DNA from: Pardosa pseudoannulata
Taxonomy: Eukaryota > Arthropoda > Arachnida > Araneae > Lycosidae
Direction: 5' to 3'
DNA length: 64,000 nt
Assembly: GCA_032207245.1 (NCBI GenBank)
Contig: CM063502.1
Coordinates: 68,463,616 to 68,527,615, forward strand
The notes under the pieces were generated by a model. That model did no database searches. It saw only the letters and a program-made list of their open reading frames with translations, and was not told where the DNA came from. The translations under genes were made by a program, and so were the position numbers. Shown here one piece after another: positions 24,366 through 36,625 of this stretch; within the stretch, counting starts at the first letter, position 1, and the number at the start of each line of letters is the position of its first letter.

Positions 24366-26425
24366 TTTTAGATTTACGGGATTTTTTTATTACTTACTAA
24401 TGAAGGAAGTGATGACTTAATTGATGAATGAAGGCTATGACTAATCTAAGTAACTGTCGTCATAAGTGAGAAAGGCATCATAAATAACACGCAGAACTTT
24501 ATATTATGACATTATGCGGGATGAAAGAATACCTTTCACTGCCGTATTTGTCGATTTGTTTTAATTAAAGATCATTTACTCTGGATGATAACTAACAACT
24601 TTCAGTTTCAAACTTTGAAAGAGTTTAATACCCCGGTGACCATAAAAGAGTTTGCTTGGCATTCCTTATCTACAACATCAACAGTTATTAGAAACTCTAA
24701 AAGATCGAATAAGAACATAAGAATTAGTTCTTCAAAGATAATTAATCAAATAATTTAAGAAAAATACCCTATCCCTGTACTGCTCTGTACCACGGTTACA
24801 ATAACACTAGCGGTAATTTGTCCTTTTAGCAATTAAATTTTTAAATGAATTTATTTAAATATTTAATCTTTAATTAATACGAAATGTCACTCTTATTAAA
24901 ATTAAAATAATTTCAGATTTATCATTCAGGCTTATGTAGACAGTAAATACATTTAATAATTAGAAACACACTAAGCATACTAGAAATCTGATTCTATGGT
25001 ATTAGTAGAAAGTTAATAACACTTACTGATAATGTTATGCTTATCATTCCATATCCGGCGTACATACGTATTTCACATATGAAATGATACCAAACATAAG
25101 ATCATATTATGGTAACATTTCATAAATATTAAAAAAGTTTAACGCCATTCTTTGCAATACGTTGGTTAAAAGGAAAGAAAAGAATTACAAATCATAACTA
25201 AGTACAAATTATACCTCTCTCTAATAACTAACATGTTTATTAGCTAATGTGATGTGCACTCAAATATTTTTTTTATTTACTGTCAGGGCCCACAAATTTC
25301 AGAGACGTAAATATTTTTATTCTTAATTTATAGTATTAAAAACACCATAAATAATCTTAAAATAAAATAAGGAAATTCGAAGTTATTATTCAGTTTGCAC
25401 ACAAAATGCATAAAAATTAATTTTATTTTATCAAGTGCTTGATGTATATACATTTGTAGTCTATACATATTTGCACAAAATAAGTATGTTCTTTTTATAA
25501 TGCAACATAGCTCTGCTTTCTTGTTTCTATACGAAATAATATCCCAAGTCCAACCAAAATATTGGTGAATTTAAATTCTAAGTTTTACCCAGAACAGTTC
25601 TAAGTATAGAAAAAAAAAAACTATGATTATTCCAAAATGATTTACGTCTAAAAAACATTTGGGACATAATCCAAGGGAAAAAAAGATAAAAACTAACTTA
25701 ACAGTCTAAACAGCTTATTTAAAAGTACCTAAGTTAAGTAAAGGGGCAGTTGTAAGCATTTATTTTATTTACCGTAAAATAGGAATTATTATTTTTAACT
25801 CCTTTAATAAGAACCTTACTTTTAAATTATTTTCGCGTTTTGTCATTTCAGGTAAGGAATATAAAAAAAAAAAGTTCAATAGGTAGAAATTACATTTTTA
25901 TATCAAATTCAAGGTAAATATATTTTTATTTTGTAAGCTTAAAAATTTAAATTTATCTAAATTTTAAAATTAAAAAACTAAAAATTTTAACATATTGAAA
26001 ATTAAGAAGTGTAGCTTTCTTCTTGCTACAAAATAAAAAAAAAAATGTATTCTTAACAACATAATCAACATAAAAAACACATTTAACCTCTCGATAAAAA
26101 AAATTTAGCTTCCACTGTATATATTTGAAAAATTACCTTGCGTGTAAGTAAATTTAATTTTATTTACTTAGTATACATATTTTTTCTAATATTACTTGAA
26201 ATGACAAAACTAAATAACACAACAAAGAGTATATGACATTCATTATATCTAAAATAAACATTTTTATTAAAAAACTTTACTTAAAGCTAGTTGATTTTAT
26301 TGTTTTAAAATGAATAAAATGAAGTCTGTTATAATAAAGAGTTTTTTCGGTCGAAAAGGCACATGTCCCTTTAAAAAAGAGAACTAAAACAAAAATGGGG
26401 CATCCTTCTATTTGAATGAGTAAAA
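24366..26425. other. AT-rich unique DNA
   Basis: About 2 kb of A/T-dominated sequence with many A-runs. No gene, RNA, terminal repeat or clear tandem repeat was seen. Confidence 0.4.
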
Positions 26426-26710
26426 AGCAAGTCTCCCCGTAGTGAGTGCTGAATAGCCGTGTGGCCGTGAAAGCTTATGTAATGGACTTTCACAGCAATC
26501 ACGCTATTAAGTGACAAAGACGCTTAATGTACGAGGTCATTACTCTGCCGAGCCCTCGAAGACTCGTCATTTGTTTGAAGTAATTGTCTCCTTGTTTACC
26601 TGCGACAACATTCTTGGCGCGCTTATCAGAAAGCTAGGATCGATAACTCGACTAGAATTGAGGGAATCAGAAGCCAAAGGGTCCGAGTACGAAAATGTAA
26701 ATTTTGTGAT
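26426..26710. promoter_or_regulatory. GC-richer islet with hairpin and TF-like motifs
   Basis: It begins with a two-stem hairpin (26452-26508) and continues with a perfect forkhead core TGTTTAC (26593-26599), a GATA site CTTATCA (26622-26628) and ATCGATAA (26639-26646, DREF-like). Its composition differs sharply from the A/T-dominated DNA on the left. An 82-codon frame shows no domain. It is a candidate conserved regulatory element. Confidence 0.3.
26452..26508 (+). other. Two-stem hairpin
   Basis: Outer arms AATAGCCGTG and CACGCTATT pair with one bulge. Inner arms GTGAAAG (26467-26473) and CTTTCAC (26487-26493) pair perfectly around a 13-nt loop. The total stem is too short and interrupted for a typical animal pre-miRNA. 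A protein-binding inverted repeat is as likely. Confidence 0.5.
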
Positions 26711-26926
26711 ATTTCTATTCAAAGTTATTTTCCCAACAAAAAAAAACCTGGATCATTGATATTCTAAGAATCTCTCTCTCTCTCTTGGCTTATTATACTT
26801 TTGCCAATACTATTATACTAAAATTAGATGTTAAGGTCTAAATTTACTTGGACGCTTTGGACTCCAAACCATTAATGGAATATAACTAGTTAAACTTTGC
26901 ATTAATAGATGACAACAGTAGAGCTT

Positions 26927-26939
26927 TATATATATATAC

Positions 26940-26970
<31 letters not shown>

Positions 26971-26985
26971 CATATATATACACAC

Positions 26986-27017
<32 letters not shown>

Positions 27018-27018
27018 A
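26927..27018. repeat. (TA)n/(CA)n/(TG)n compound microsatellite
   Basis: TA with CA interruptions, then CACACATATATATATATGTGTG, written here as CACACATATA followed by TATATATGTGTGTG. The arrangement is self-complementary. Confidence 0.95.
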
Positions 27019-27228
27019 CTTGGATCTCTTCGTTGCTAAGCAAATTCTGTATCTAGTACTCGTTTCTTAACTCAAAATATACCTCCACTTGGACCCTTTG
27101 GTTTCTAATTCTCACTGTTAATCTTTTTGAGGATTTTAATACGAATGTTTAGTAGAAATTAAGCTCAATAAGCAAACATGGTAGAACCTACGTAAATCTA
27201 TAAAAAGAGGTTATTTTCAATATATGTG

Positions 27229-27284
<56 letters not shown>

Positions 27285-28100
27285 TATATTGTTAGGAATG
27301 TTTCATTAAACTTTCCAAATTGTAAAATATTAAACGGCATTTATGAATACCGGATATAATTGAAGTACAAATAATCTAACTAGATGTATATCTAGATGAG
27401 AGTACGTAGGATGCTTTCAAGTAACGTTTATTTTTTCATATAAAGTCAGTATACAAATTTATGTGCAGATTTCATGACTTGTAATAATAGCTATAGGTAT
27501 TTTTAAAAAATTAAATTTTTACCCGAAACTTTACAATAAAGTCGTCGCATAAAAAGTACTAATCCATAAATGTAAGGAATATTGTAGAAAAAAATACCAC
27601 TGATGTTGAAAATCACTCATGAAATATCAATTTATTCTTAACTGATGCTTATTCTCTGGTGATAACCTTTTGTGCAAAATAAACCAAAATGTTCCAAAAA
27701 ATTAAAAAAAAAATTTAAATATTTAAAAGAATTAAATATTTGGTATTTTGGAGAATACTTTAAGCAAAGTTCTAAAAGTATCCAGTTTCAATTTGATGAA
27801 ATCTGATAGTTCTGCATTTTTCCAATCTAAAATATAGAAATAAATCACTTGAAATTGGTCCCTAATTCTAATGTAATAGATCGTTTTCTTTCTTTGTAAG
27901 AAATGGAAGTTAAATCGGATGTCCTGAAACTTTCAATTTATTCTTGATATTTCCTTTAAAGGCGTAATCAAGTATTTGATGAATTGGGATAATATTTTAA
28001 GAGTCTTTCAAAGGATCAAATTGTCTTACTATTAAAAAGAAGAGGATCGAAACATTGGCATATAATTTAATTAATTACTTTCCTATCGGTAAGAATGGAG
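27019..28100. other. AT-rich DNA with a short (TA)n tract
   Basis: It contains a (TA)n tract at 27237-27282. The rest is AT-rich with no gene, repeat family or motif recognised. Confidence 0.4.
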
Positions 28101-28720
28101 TCGATGCGTTGCCTGTGGCAAGTATAAAATCCACAAATAAATCTGCAGTTGGAGTTGTTGAAAGACCGCGCCAGAACTTCATTTCTTAGCAAGGGGGGAT
28201 TACTCCACTGTGCAGCCTGTTATCATCCAATTTCCTCTGGGCCCGTCCATTTTTTTCTCACAACAGGGAACTTAAATGTTAATCCTATTAACCCACAGGG
28301 AAAAGAAAAATATTTCACGCCTCTGAACATATTCGAGAAGGGAGCATTATTATTTCAGTCGCGTAGCACTTGATGAAAAGCTTAATTCGGAATTCGCTTT
28401 TTAAGTTTTATATAAGCTGTAACCCTTTAGCTCACCCAAGTTAATCCAAGCTCTCCCTGCGGATTGGCTGACCCCGCATAAAATTTCGAAGTTTATGTTT
28501 CTCTCGTCTCTTTTATGGCTCTAGAGCGGGCCTCTGTAATGAAATTCGAACGGATAAAAAAACAGCCCAAATCGAGTTTGGTTGCATTTCTTGTAAATCA
28601 TTCCGGACTCACATGCCACAAGTTAAACTGGAATATAAAAGTAACTTACATGGAAATCTTGGACGGAGGAAGCATTCTAGATGAGGGGATAATTGGACGG
28701 TGAAACATGGTGCAGTTACG
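28101..28720. promoter_or_regulatory. GC-richer islet with CCAAT, TATA-like and Hox-like motifs
   Basis: It contains TATAAAA (28123-28129), a GATTGG box (28462-28467) and posterior Hox/Cdx-like words CATAAAA (28478-28484) and TTTATGG (28512-28518). Frames of 74 and 62 codons have no recognised content. These motifs are short and individually expected by chance. The cluster plus the shift in composition is the reason to flag it. Confidence 0.28.
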
Positions 28721-28814
28721 TTCTAGAAAATGCTCCAAACATGTAACAGAAAATGATAGAGGGTTTCCTATTATGTGGAGCTCAATTACCTAGCAGGCGA
28801 GCCGAATAGTTGGA

Positions 28815-29495
28815 CCTGTATCATTCTGCCAGTTTCTAACTCGAATATCGGACTGAGCTTTTATGGAATAGTGTTAGAAATTGTATAATTGCTTTCATGA
28901 CTATTAAAACTATATGTTTGTAAGCTAACAAGCCTGTCACTGTCAAATAATCTTTAAGAATATCTTAATCTTTTCAAAAAGTTTCTCCATAATATGCTCA
29001 GATTTGTGCAAGCCTATATCATTCTGACAGTTTCTAACTCGAATATCAGACTGAGCTTTTATGGAATAGTGTTAGAAATTGTATAATTGCTTTCATGATT
29101 ATTAAAACTATATGTTTGAAAACTAACAAGCCTGTCACTGTCAAATATGCTTTAAGAATATCTTAATCTTTGTTACGAATTTCAATCATCAACTAGCAAA
29201 GTGAAAATTTCCTTCAAAAAGTTTCTCCATAATATGCTCAGATTTGTGCAAGCCTGTATCATTCTGACAGTTTCCAACTCGAATATCGGACTGAGCATTT
29301 ATGGAATAGTGTTAGAAATTGTATATTTGCTTTCATGGTTATTAAAATGATATGTTTGAAAGCTAACAAGCCTGTCACTGTCAAATAAGCTTTAAAAATA
29401 TCTTAATCTTTGTTACGAATTTCGATCACCGACTAGCAAAGTGAAAATGTCCTTCAAAAAGCTTTTCCATAATATGCTCAGATCTGTGCAAGTAT
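28815..29495. repeat. Three-unit tandem array, period 198-240 bp
   Basis: Units start at TATCATTCTG(C/A)CAGTTTC near 28819, 29017 and 29257. Shared words are CTCGAATATC(G/A)GACTGAGC, TGGAATAGTGTTAGAAATTG, AACAAGCCTGTCACTGTC and ATAATATGCTCAGAT. Similarity is very high. Unit 1 is shorter because about 42 bp between TTAATCTT and TTCAAAAAG is missing (junction near 28971). No coding frame is conserved. Confidence 0.95.
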
Positions 29496-30705
29496 TTGCA
29501 TAGCTTATTTTATCTGGGATAAATAAGTTAAGAGGTATTTTTATGGATAAACAGGTGCCCATTATTTTCTGCAGTAGGTACATATCTAGGTGTTTGTTGT
29601 TTATTTCAAATCCTCGGTTAGAATATGTATTCAAATAATCGTCTTTAAAATATGTATAGTAATGCTTATGCATATGAGTTTAATTAGTTCTGTAACCGAG
29701 TTTGTAAATCAATTACTAGAATTCAAATAGATTAAAAGGCGATTAATTCATACCAACCTTCCTCAAAGCAGTCCATTTCTTTTGTTACGGGTTTTAACAT
29801 AAGATAAGTGTATTTATAAAGAATAAATAATGCATTCAACCATAATAAACACGTAACAAAGGAGCATGTAATGAAACAAAATGATTTTAAAAGAGGCGCA
29901 GGCTCCGTCTGTTTTGCCGTCTCAGACACACACACACACACAAAAAATGTTTTTTTACAATTTATTTTCAGGAAACAGAAAAGGTTCTACAAAATCAATC
30001 CAAAATGTATTACAATAACAGAATAATATATAATCTTCATATAACTCTATATAATTTTTAGTCCCTTCCGGGCGTCCGGTTTGTCCGGCCCTAGAACTAT
30101 TCTCAAATCCTCTTTTATCATTTCTGCTCTTAACACTGTGCTTTGGTTTACTGTAATATAATATAATATAATATAATATAGTAAGAAACTGTCCCCTTTG
30201 GTTGAATACACAAACACGCATATATGTGCATATGTGAGTGTAAGGATAGAAAAGAGCTCGATAAATTGTTAAACTCTTATTTCAAAATTTAACTTAATAT
30301 TTTTTCTTAATTTTGTGAAATGTATTCAGTCAAGGACAGATAAATGCGAAAAACCTAGAGGTATGAGAGCTTACACGTCAATGTACAAGTTATTCTGTGA
30401 TCATCACATTCTTTAGGAGTCCATAAATTGGAGGCTAGGAGTCTCCTCTGCCCTTCCTTTTTCCATTTGTGTATGGTGTTTCTGCTAGCAGAACACGTGT
30501 AGCTCGTCTAGTAAAATTAAAATAGCTGGTTTTTCGTTTCGCGGATAGTAAAAAAAATCATTCCCAAGACTGCCAAGTTTTAATTATTTTTACCTTTAGG
30601 AATTTGTGTCTTCAAATCTACAAAATGGATAAATCTGTTTTAAATCTAGTATAATTCATCTGTAAATCATCTTCCTACTATATCCCTTGTGTGTACAAAT
30701 TTTAG
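29496..30705. other. AT-rich DNA with minor simple repeats
   Basis: It contains (CA)n at 29925-29941, an AATAT pentamer run at 30154-30180 and a small GC patch near 30062-30095 with GTCCGG repeated. No gene was recognised. Minus-strand frames of 69-88 codons have no known domains. Confidence 0.4.
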
Positions 30706-30727
30706 CATCATTACACACACATACTCC

Positions 30728-30778
<51 letters not shown>

Positions 30779-30780
30779 AA
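30706..30780. repeat. (CA)n-(TA)n-(TG)n palindromic microsatellite
   Basis: ATTACACACACA at the left is mirrored by TGTGTGTGTGTAAT at the right across a (TA)n core (30728-30754), so the whole tract can fold on itself. Confidence 0.93.
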
Positions 30781-30799
30781 TCCAGGAATTATAAAACTG

Positions 30800-31180
30800 C
30801 TGGACATTATAGCCCCTATTATTTTTACTTGGCTACTGGGCAAGCAGAAGCCTAATCAGCTAGCAGTAATAACGAACGATGCAGTCTGGCCACATTAAAG
30901 AGGACCGCACAAGTCTAATTAAAACTTTATTTTAGAGCTGCTAAAACGGACATCTTTACTAGTTTACTAGTTTAACGACAGACAAGAGAAAGACACAAAA
31001 ACCACTCCGCTCGAACAGAGGTGCACCCAAGAGCGAAGACAGAAAGAATTTTTCCAAGGGACAAGAAACTTAGTCAGCGAATTAAACTGTTAAGATCATG
31101 AAACACGCGGAGCCATTTCCCGGCGATAGCTGGAAAACGTGTTGAATAGATAGAAAATTTACATCTATAGGACAGAAAGC
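30800..31180. promoter_or_regulatory. GC-richer islet, unclassified
   Basis: Mixed-composition sequence (AGCCTAATCAGCTAGCAG to GGAGCCATTTCCCGGCG) between two TA tracts. No coding frame. TAATCAG and TCTAATTAAAAC are homeodomain-like words. Regulatory function is only a guess from composition. Confidence 0.2.
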
Positions 31181-31318
31181 TTTGGGAAATGTATCGAAAG
31201 AATTTTAAGTCGAGGACACTCCTTTGATTAAGACATTTAGAGGCTGGGAAAAAGATTTTAAGGAATTAGAATGGGAGAGAGGAGGTTTTTAAGGAAATAT
31301 TAAAGTTAAATAATTTTG

Positions 31319-31324
<6 letters not shown>

Positions 31325-31393
<69 letters not shown>
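31325..31393. repeat. (TA)n microsatellite
   Basis: Pure TA, about 69 bp. Confidence 0.97.
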
Positions 31394-31397
<4 letters not shown>

Positions 31398-32880
31398 TTG
31401 TATATAATCACTATGTTTTTGAATTCTTAGTTGTCTATTCAATGATTTTGACATCATACTTGCGACCTAAAATTGTACTTCTACCTTGATAAATTATTCT
31501 GGTATACATATTCAACATTATTTATATTTTCGTGAGGCTAAACGTTTCAGTTGGGCAAAATAACTTTAGAAAATAATTTATTATAACATCACATATAAAA
31601 ATATGTTGTTTAGAGAAGAAAAAAAAATTTTTCCATGGTTCTTTTTTAGGATAATCGTGAGTATTTTGAAGATCATTGTACTCACATCACTATTTTTGCT
31701 GTTAATTCACTCATAAAATATTAACGGAAAATAATTCGCATTATGGTACTCAAGCCCATATACTCAGACCCCCTCTTCACATAACAAAGAAAAAAACGAT
31801 GAAAGCAACTCTTCCATCTGTGGTACATTTTCGTAACAAAAAGTGGGAAAAAGCTCTTCAAAGCTCACCCTTTGGAAGAGCCTTTCTTTATTCCCCATGA
31901 AATATTCCAAAGAAAAGTCTTCTTACAATGCAGGAGTCTTGCAGGTGCACTCTAAAACCCTGCACTCGTAAGAAATTTTTGCCACACGCATTTTTGGCAG
32001 GTTAATTTTTTTTTATTTAAATTCTATATAAGAGTTAGCAGATGGAATTAATTGTAAGAAAGTTAAAATAGGGTCTGCAAAAGACGATTTTGGGGTATGC
32101 TTAAAAAATAATTAAAGTTGGAATGCGGATTTTAATGTTAAAAAATGACTTTATTATAGTGCAATATTAAGAACAAAAATCCCCAGAGGTTTTGAAATTG
32201 TGTTTTAATTAGTATGATCTTGTAGGTGCAATATCTACAAGGTTACTAAGTAATTTCTTAAGAACATTCTTATTAACAGTTATCTATCTGTTATATATAT
32301 ATCAGTTATAGTATGCAAAGGACATGCATTTACACATCTAACATTGCATTTTTCTTTTTGTTGCTTTTCCAAAATATTCTTTAGTGTAAAATTTATTTCT
32401 TCAGTAGTAGCTATCAATGCTCATTGCTTAAAAAGAGGTAATATTAATGTACAATGATATTTTTATAATTAATATTTTTTTGTATGATTTTTATTACTAT
32501 CTCGATTGCAGATGTCTTTTCGAGGTAACATCAGATGCATTGAAAATAATTATTCTAAGGTTCTTCATTAGGACTCATTTCAGTGATAATGATGCCTTAT
32601 ATACAAATGGCTAAATGTATGTCGCAATGTTGAGGTATAATAATGACCTTTCCATTAAGGAGCAAGTTTGTAAAGGAGTTTTATTACCTTAAAAAGTGCT
32701 TAATTAGGTACTTCCGGTTTTTTTTTTAAAGATGCGACATGTAAGGCTGTTGTAACTTCTGTGGTTTAAGCTCAGAATTCTTTAAAAATTCTTTTTTTTA
32801 ATCAAAAATTCTTTTTGGGATGGAAATACAGCTATGCGAAACATTAAACAGAAAATATATCTAATTATCTACTTTCGTTT
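31394..32880. other. AT-rich unique DNA
   Basis: No gene, RNA, mobile-element end or tandem unit was recognised. Confidence 0.4.
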
Positions 32881-32884
32881 GGCA

Positions 32885-32885
32885 T

Positions 32886-32918
<33 letters not shown>

Positions 32919-32928
32919 TTACATATAC

Positions 32929-32991
<63 letters not shown>
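32885..32991. repeat. (TA)n microsatellite, two tracts
   Basis: TA at 32885-32912 and 32936-32991, separated by an ACATATACAT-type spacer. The second tract abuts the LTR-like segment. Confidence 0.96.
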
Positions 32992-32995
<4 letters not shown>

Positions 32996-33253
32996 GTGGT
33001 CGAGTAAACACACTAGTAAAATATATAAATCAGTCCACTCTCAAGTAATTCTTTTTCTTCTCTTTATTAATCCATTTCACACACTACTCAACAATGGCGT
33101 CTCATATTGGCGCCCAACTGCTAACAAAGGCAGTTTTCACTGCTTCGAGGAGCCACGTCTGACCGTGGACAGTGCATCTTGCTCTCTCTCTGCACATATC
33201 ACTGCGCGTGAGCCGTATTTATGTGACTAATAACGCGAGGCGTGTTACTCCCA
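32992..33253 (-). mobile_element. Probable solo LTR
   Basis: Read on the minus strand, this 262-bp GC-richer segment begins TGGGAGTAACACGCC and ends CTCGACCACGACA, giving the TG...CA ends of an LTR. About 31 bp in is a TATA-like ATAAATAC (33215-33222), and about 150 bp further an AATAAA signal (complement of 33063-33068). These are the parts expected of U3, R and U5. No second LTR, primer-binding site or pol sequence is adjacent, so a solo LTR is the best fit. The left border is a TA tract and I could not find a 4-6 bp target duplication, which leaves the call tentative. Confidence 0.42.
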
Positions 33254-33302
33254 TTAAAAGAATCCCTAATTAAATCTCTTAAATTACTCTATATTTTAAA
33301 TC

Positions 33303-33305
<3 letters not shown>

Positions 33306-33359
<54 letters not shown>

Positions 33360-33384
33360 TAAATATATATATATATATATATAT
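33306..33384. repeat. (TA)n microsatellite, two tracts
   Basis: TA at 33306-33358 and 33363-33384, separated by CTTAAA. Confidence 0.96.
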
Positions 33385-33817
33385 TTAAATTTTATAGAAA
33401 TTAGGATAATTTAAAACAGAATATTAAATCTACACTAAAATCTTAACATAAAGTCTTAAAACCGTAAAAAAAGATAAGAATGGATACTATGTTTGCAAAT
33501 ACCGTTTGAAAATGGGCAATCCCAATTGCTCTTAAAATGTTTTTGTGTGACAACAACCCCAAGTTAGGGCACAAAACAGTAATTTTTAGGTTTGTTAAAA
33601 AATAATTTTTCATAAAATTCACAACCCACACCTATTTTGAAAGATAAACTTTTTTGAAAGATAAATTTTTTCATGTATCTTAGTTTAATTAGTTCATATT
33701 TGACTATTATATATATCTTCTTCTCCTTGGACACTACAGACCATAACAGGACAATGTCGTCCCAATAAGTTTTTGCCAACTCGACCTATTAGACGCATTG
33801 GTTCTCCAGTTTGTTAC

Positions 33818-33930
<113 letters not shown>

Positions 33931-34139
33931 AATTTCCAGTTATTACCACATTTATTATTCAGTTTTGCACAATTGATCTAAAAAGTCTTTAATTTTGATT
34001 TACTCTGAGTAAATACCATATTATATTAGAATTTGTTTTTTTAAAGAATCAAGGATGTGATTAAATATCAGTGATTTTTACATATCTATCATTGATAAGT
34101 TTTTTTTAAGCTTCATTTTAAATTTACCCCAAAAATTTA

Positions 34140-35400
34140 TTTATAATATGTAATGTTTTAATTAATGAAACGGTAACCCACGCTTATATGTCTAAAATTT
34201 TCAAATGTTTTTATGGAAAAGCATTTAAATTTTATGGTAAAATAGTATTTCAACTATATAGTTTATATGTTTAAAATGGATATGATATGACTATAGATCT
34301 ATAGTATAAAAAAATTGACTTCTCATTCCTAAGATATTAAATTTGGCACGTAGAAAATTTCAAGGTGCTATCTGAAAAAAAAAATTAAAATATAAATAAA
34401 ATATAAATAAAATCAATGATATCCTCAAGCTTAAATACTTAAGATGCGCAAACAGATTTATGAGAAAGCTTTTAAATTTTAGGAAAAAGTGCTTCAAATA
34501 CATAATGTTCTACGTTTCCGAATGCGTAGGTTATATGTTTAAAATGGATTTGATATGACTACAAATATATCTTGGAAAGAAAAGTTGACCTCTCTTCCAA
34601 ATATATTAAATTTGGCTAGTAGAAATTTTCATTTAAAAGAAAATGACAACTTACAAGATAAAATTGACTTAACCAAGTATATTAAATTTGGAAAGTATAA
34701 TAATTTTTTTGATATCACAGATGGAAGGAAAAAAAAAAAAAGATATCCTTTGAACCATCTATTACATGGCACATATGTTATAGGTTTAAATAATAAATTA
34801 AATATTCTCAATCTGAAATACTTAAGATAAGCGAACAAATTTATGACAAAGTGCTTAAATTTTAAGAAAAAGTGTTTCAAATGCGTAGATTATATGTTTA
34901 AAATGGATTTGATATGCTTACAAATGTATCATATAAAGGAAAAATGATCTCTCTTCTAAATACATTAAATTTGGCAAGTAGAAATTTTCTTGCTTAACAA
35001 ATGACAACTTATAAGAGGAAATAGACTTCTCATCCAAGTATATTAAATTTGGAAAGTATAATTTTTTGCTATCATAGATGGAAAAAAAAGATATCCTTTG
35101 AATCCTCAATTACATGGCACATGTGTTACAACTTTAAATAATAAATTAAATGATACCCTCACGCTTAAATACTTAAGATACGCAAACAGATTTCTAAAAA
35201 AGTGATTAAATTTTAAGAAAAAGTGTTTCAAATGCGTAGATTATATGTTTAAAATGGATTTGATATGACTACAAATGTATCATATAAAGAAAAGTTGACC
35301 TCTCTTCCAAATACATTAAATTTGGCAAGTAGAAATTTTCTTGCTTAAAAAAATGACATCTTTTGAACCATCAAAGATATGGCACAGATAATTATACTCT
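34140..35400. repeat. Four-unit tandem array, period about 268-359 bp
   Basis: The marker TTAAAATGGAT occurs at 34271, 34539, 34898 and 35249. Around it are TATATGTTTAAAATGG, GATATGACTA, GACCTCTCTTCCAAATA, TTAAATTTGGCAAGTAG, AATACTTAAGAT and AATGCGTAGATTATATG. Some units also repeat a sub-block (TATTAAATTTGG(A/C)AAGTA twice per unit), so a shorter sub-period exists. The opposing 83-91 codon frames here are mutually exclusive and lie in repeat. Confidence 0.9.
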
Positions 35401-36205
35401 TGTAGAGAGACGATAACAAGTACAATTATTTTCCTTTCGATACGGTAGTTTCCTATTTATTTGGTAGCCTTTTTCCCCCCTACAGATGACACTAATTCAT
35501 AAACTCTAGGGAGCCCTGTGCTATGACAAAGGGACAAAAAGAAGCGGAAAAATAAGTCTGTTATTCTGTAGCATCCGGAAAATTAAGCGAAGACTGAATA
35601 AATTCTTTGTTAACTTTTATATATCTATCTATCTAAAGACTTGAAAGAAGGTATAGGGAAAATGACTGGTCATTATTATTCCGCTGTAGCTTAATTAACG
35701 AAGCTATTATATCCAAGTATGCTCTCACGCACATTCTGTCAAACGATTTTTAATTTAGAAATAGTTTGCTTCTTATTTCTTAAAATCCCTTAATCAGTGT
35801 GGAGTTTCATTAAAGCTCCTACTCTTTCAAAAGGCCGGCAAAAGATTTTTAATTATGTAAATTTTTTAGGCCTTTTTCAATTGGTTTAGCATTCGGGAGT
35901 TTTAAATTTTTTAACACGTCGTTGTAATTGAGTTATCTCATTTGCATAAAATGGATATTTTTAGTGTATAATCCACTCTTCTTAGAATTATGATTGAAGG
36001 GGAGGGGGGATTCCCTTAAAGCTTTCGATTTTGGAAACAATATAGCAGCTTGACAGAATGCTTTTATCGCAGGTTAAATGTAGTAATTATATACTGAGCC
36101 TTATTCAGGCCTGCATCTCTCCCTGATAATCATTCATTATTATTTGTCAGAAAGTTTGTTCGTATTAATAAAGAGATAGATCTCTTATTTCTCTTCCAGT
36201 AAGAA
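35401..36205. other. Unique DNA of mixed composition
   Basis: Slightly less AT-rich around 35400-35560. No gene or repeat was recognised. Confidence 0.4.
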
Positions 36206-36209
36206 GAAT

Positions 36210-36625
36210 AATTACATTTTTTTTCAAAGTGGTTTGTGTTGTATTATAGGTCTTATTCGTTAGCATAAAACAAATTATTATGAATGTACAGATTAATTGC
36301 GTAATGCGTTAAAATAGTAAAAAGTGTGAGCAGTAATACATCAGTTTTATTTTATTTAGTTCTGTCTAATACTTCATTTACAGAAATGTCTGATTTTGGA
36401 TATTCACTCAGAGGAATTAATGCGCTTTTTTTTTAAAGCATTATGTGAGGCATTAAAGGTCTTATTTGTAATCATAAATAAATTGCTATGAAAATACATA
36501 TTGATTGCAATATGCCAGAGAGAAAGATTTTTGACTTTCAATACATCTGTTTGGTTTTACATTTAATTCTACTACATGTACAAAAAATTTTTCGATTTTG
36601 AACTGGAAGATACATCTAAAAAATC
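36210..36625. repeat. Two-unit tandem duplication, period about 209 bp
   Basis: GGTCTTATT(C/T)GT at 36249 and 36458 is followed in both by ATAAA(A/T)(C/A)AAATT and CTATGAA/TTATGAA. A TTTTTTTTAAAG block precedes it and ACATC(A/T)GTTT(T/G) follows. Moderately diverged. Confidence 0.65.

Noticed and set aside
30060..30185. GC-rich patch plus AATAT repeat as a LINE 3' end
   Set aside because: No reverse-transcriptase-like frame and no target duplication. The order does not fit either strand clearly.
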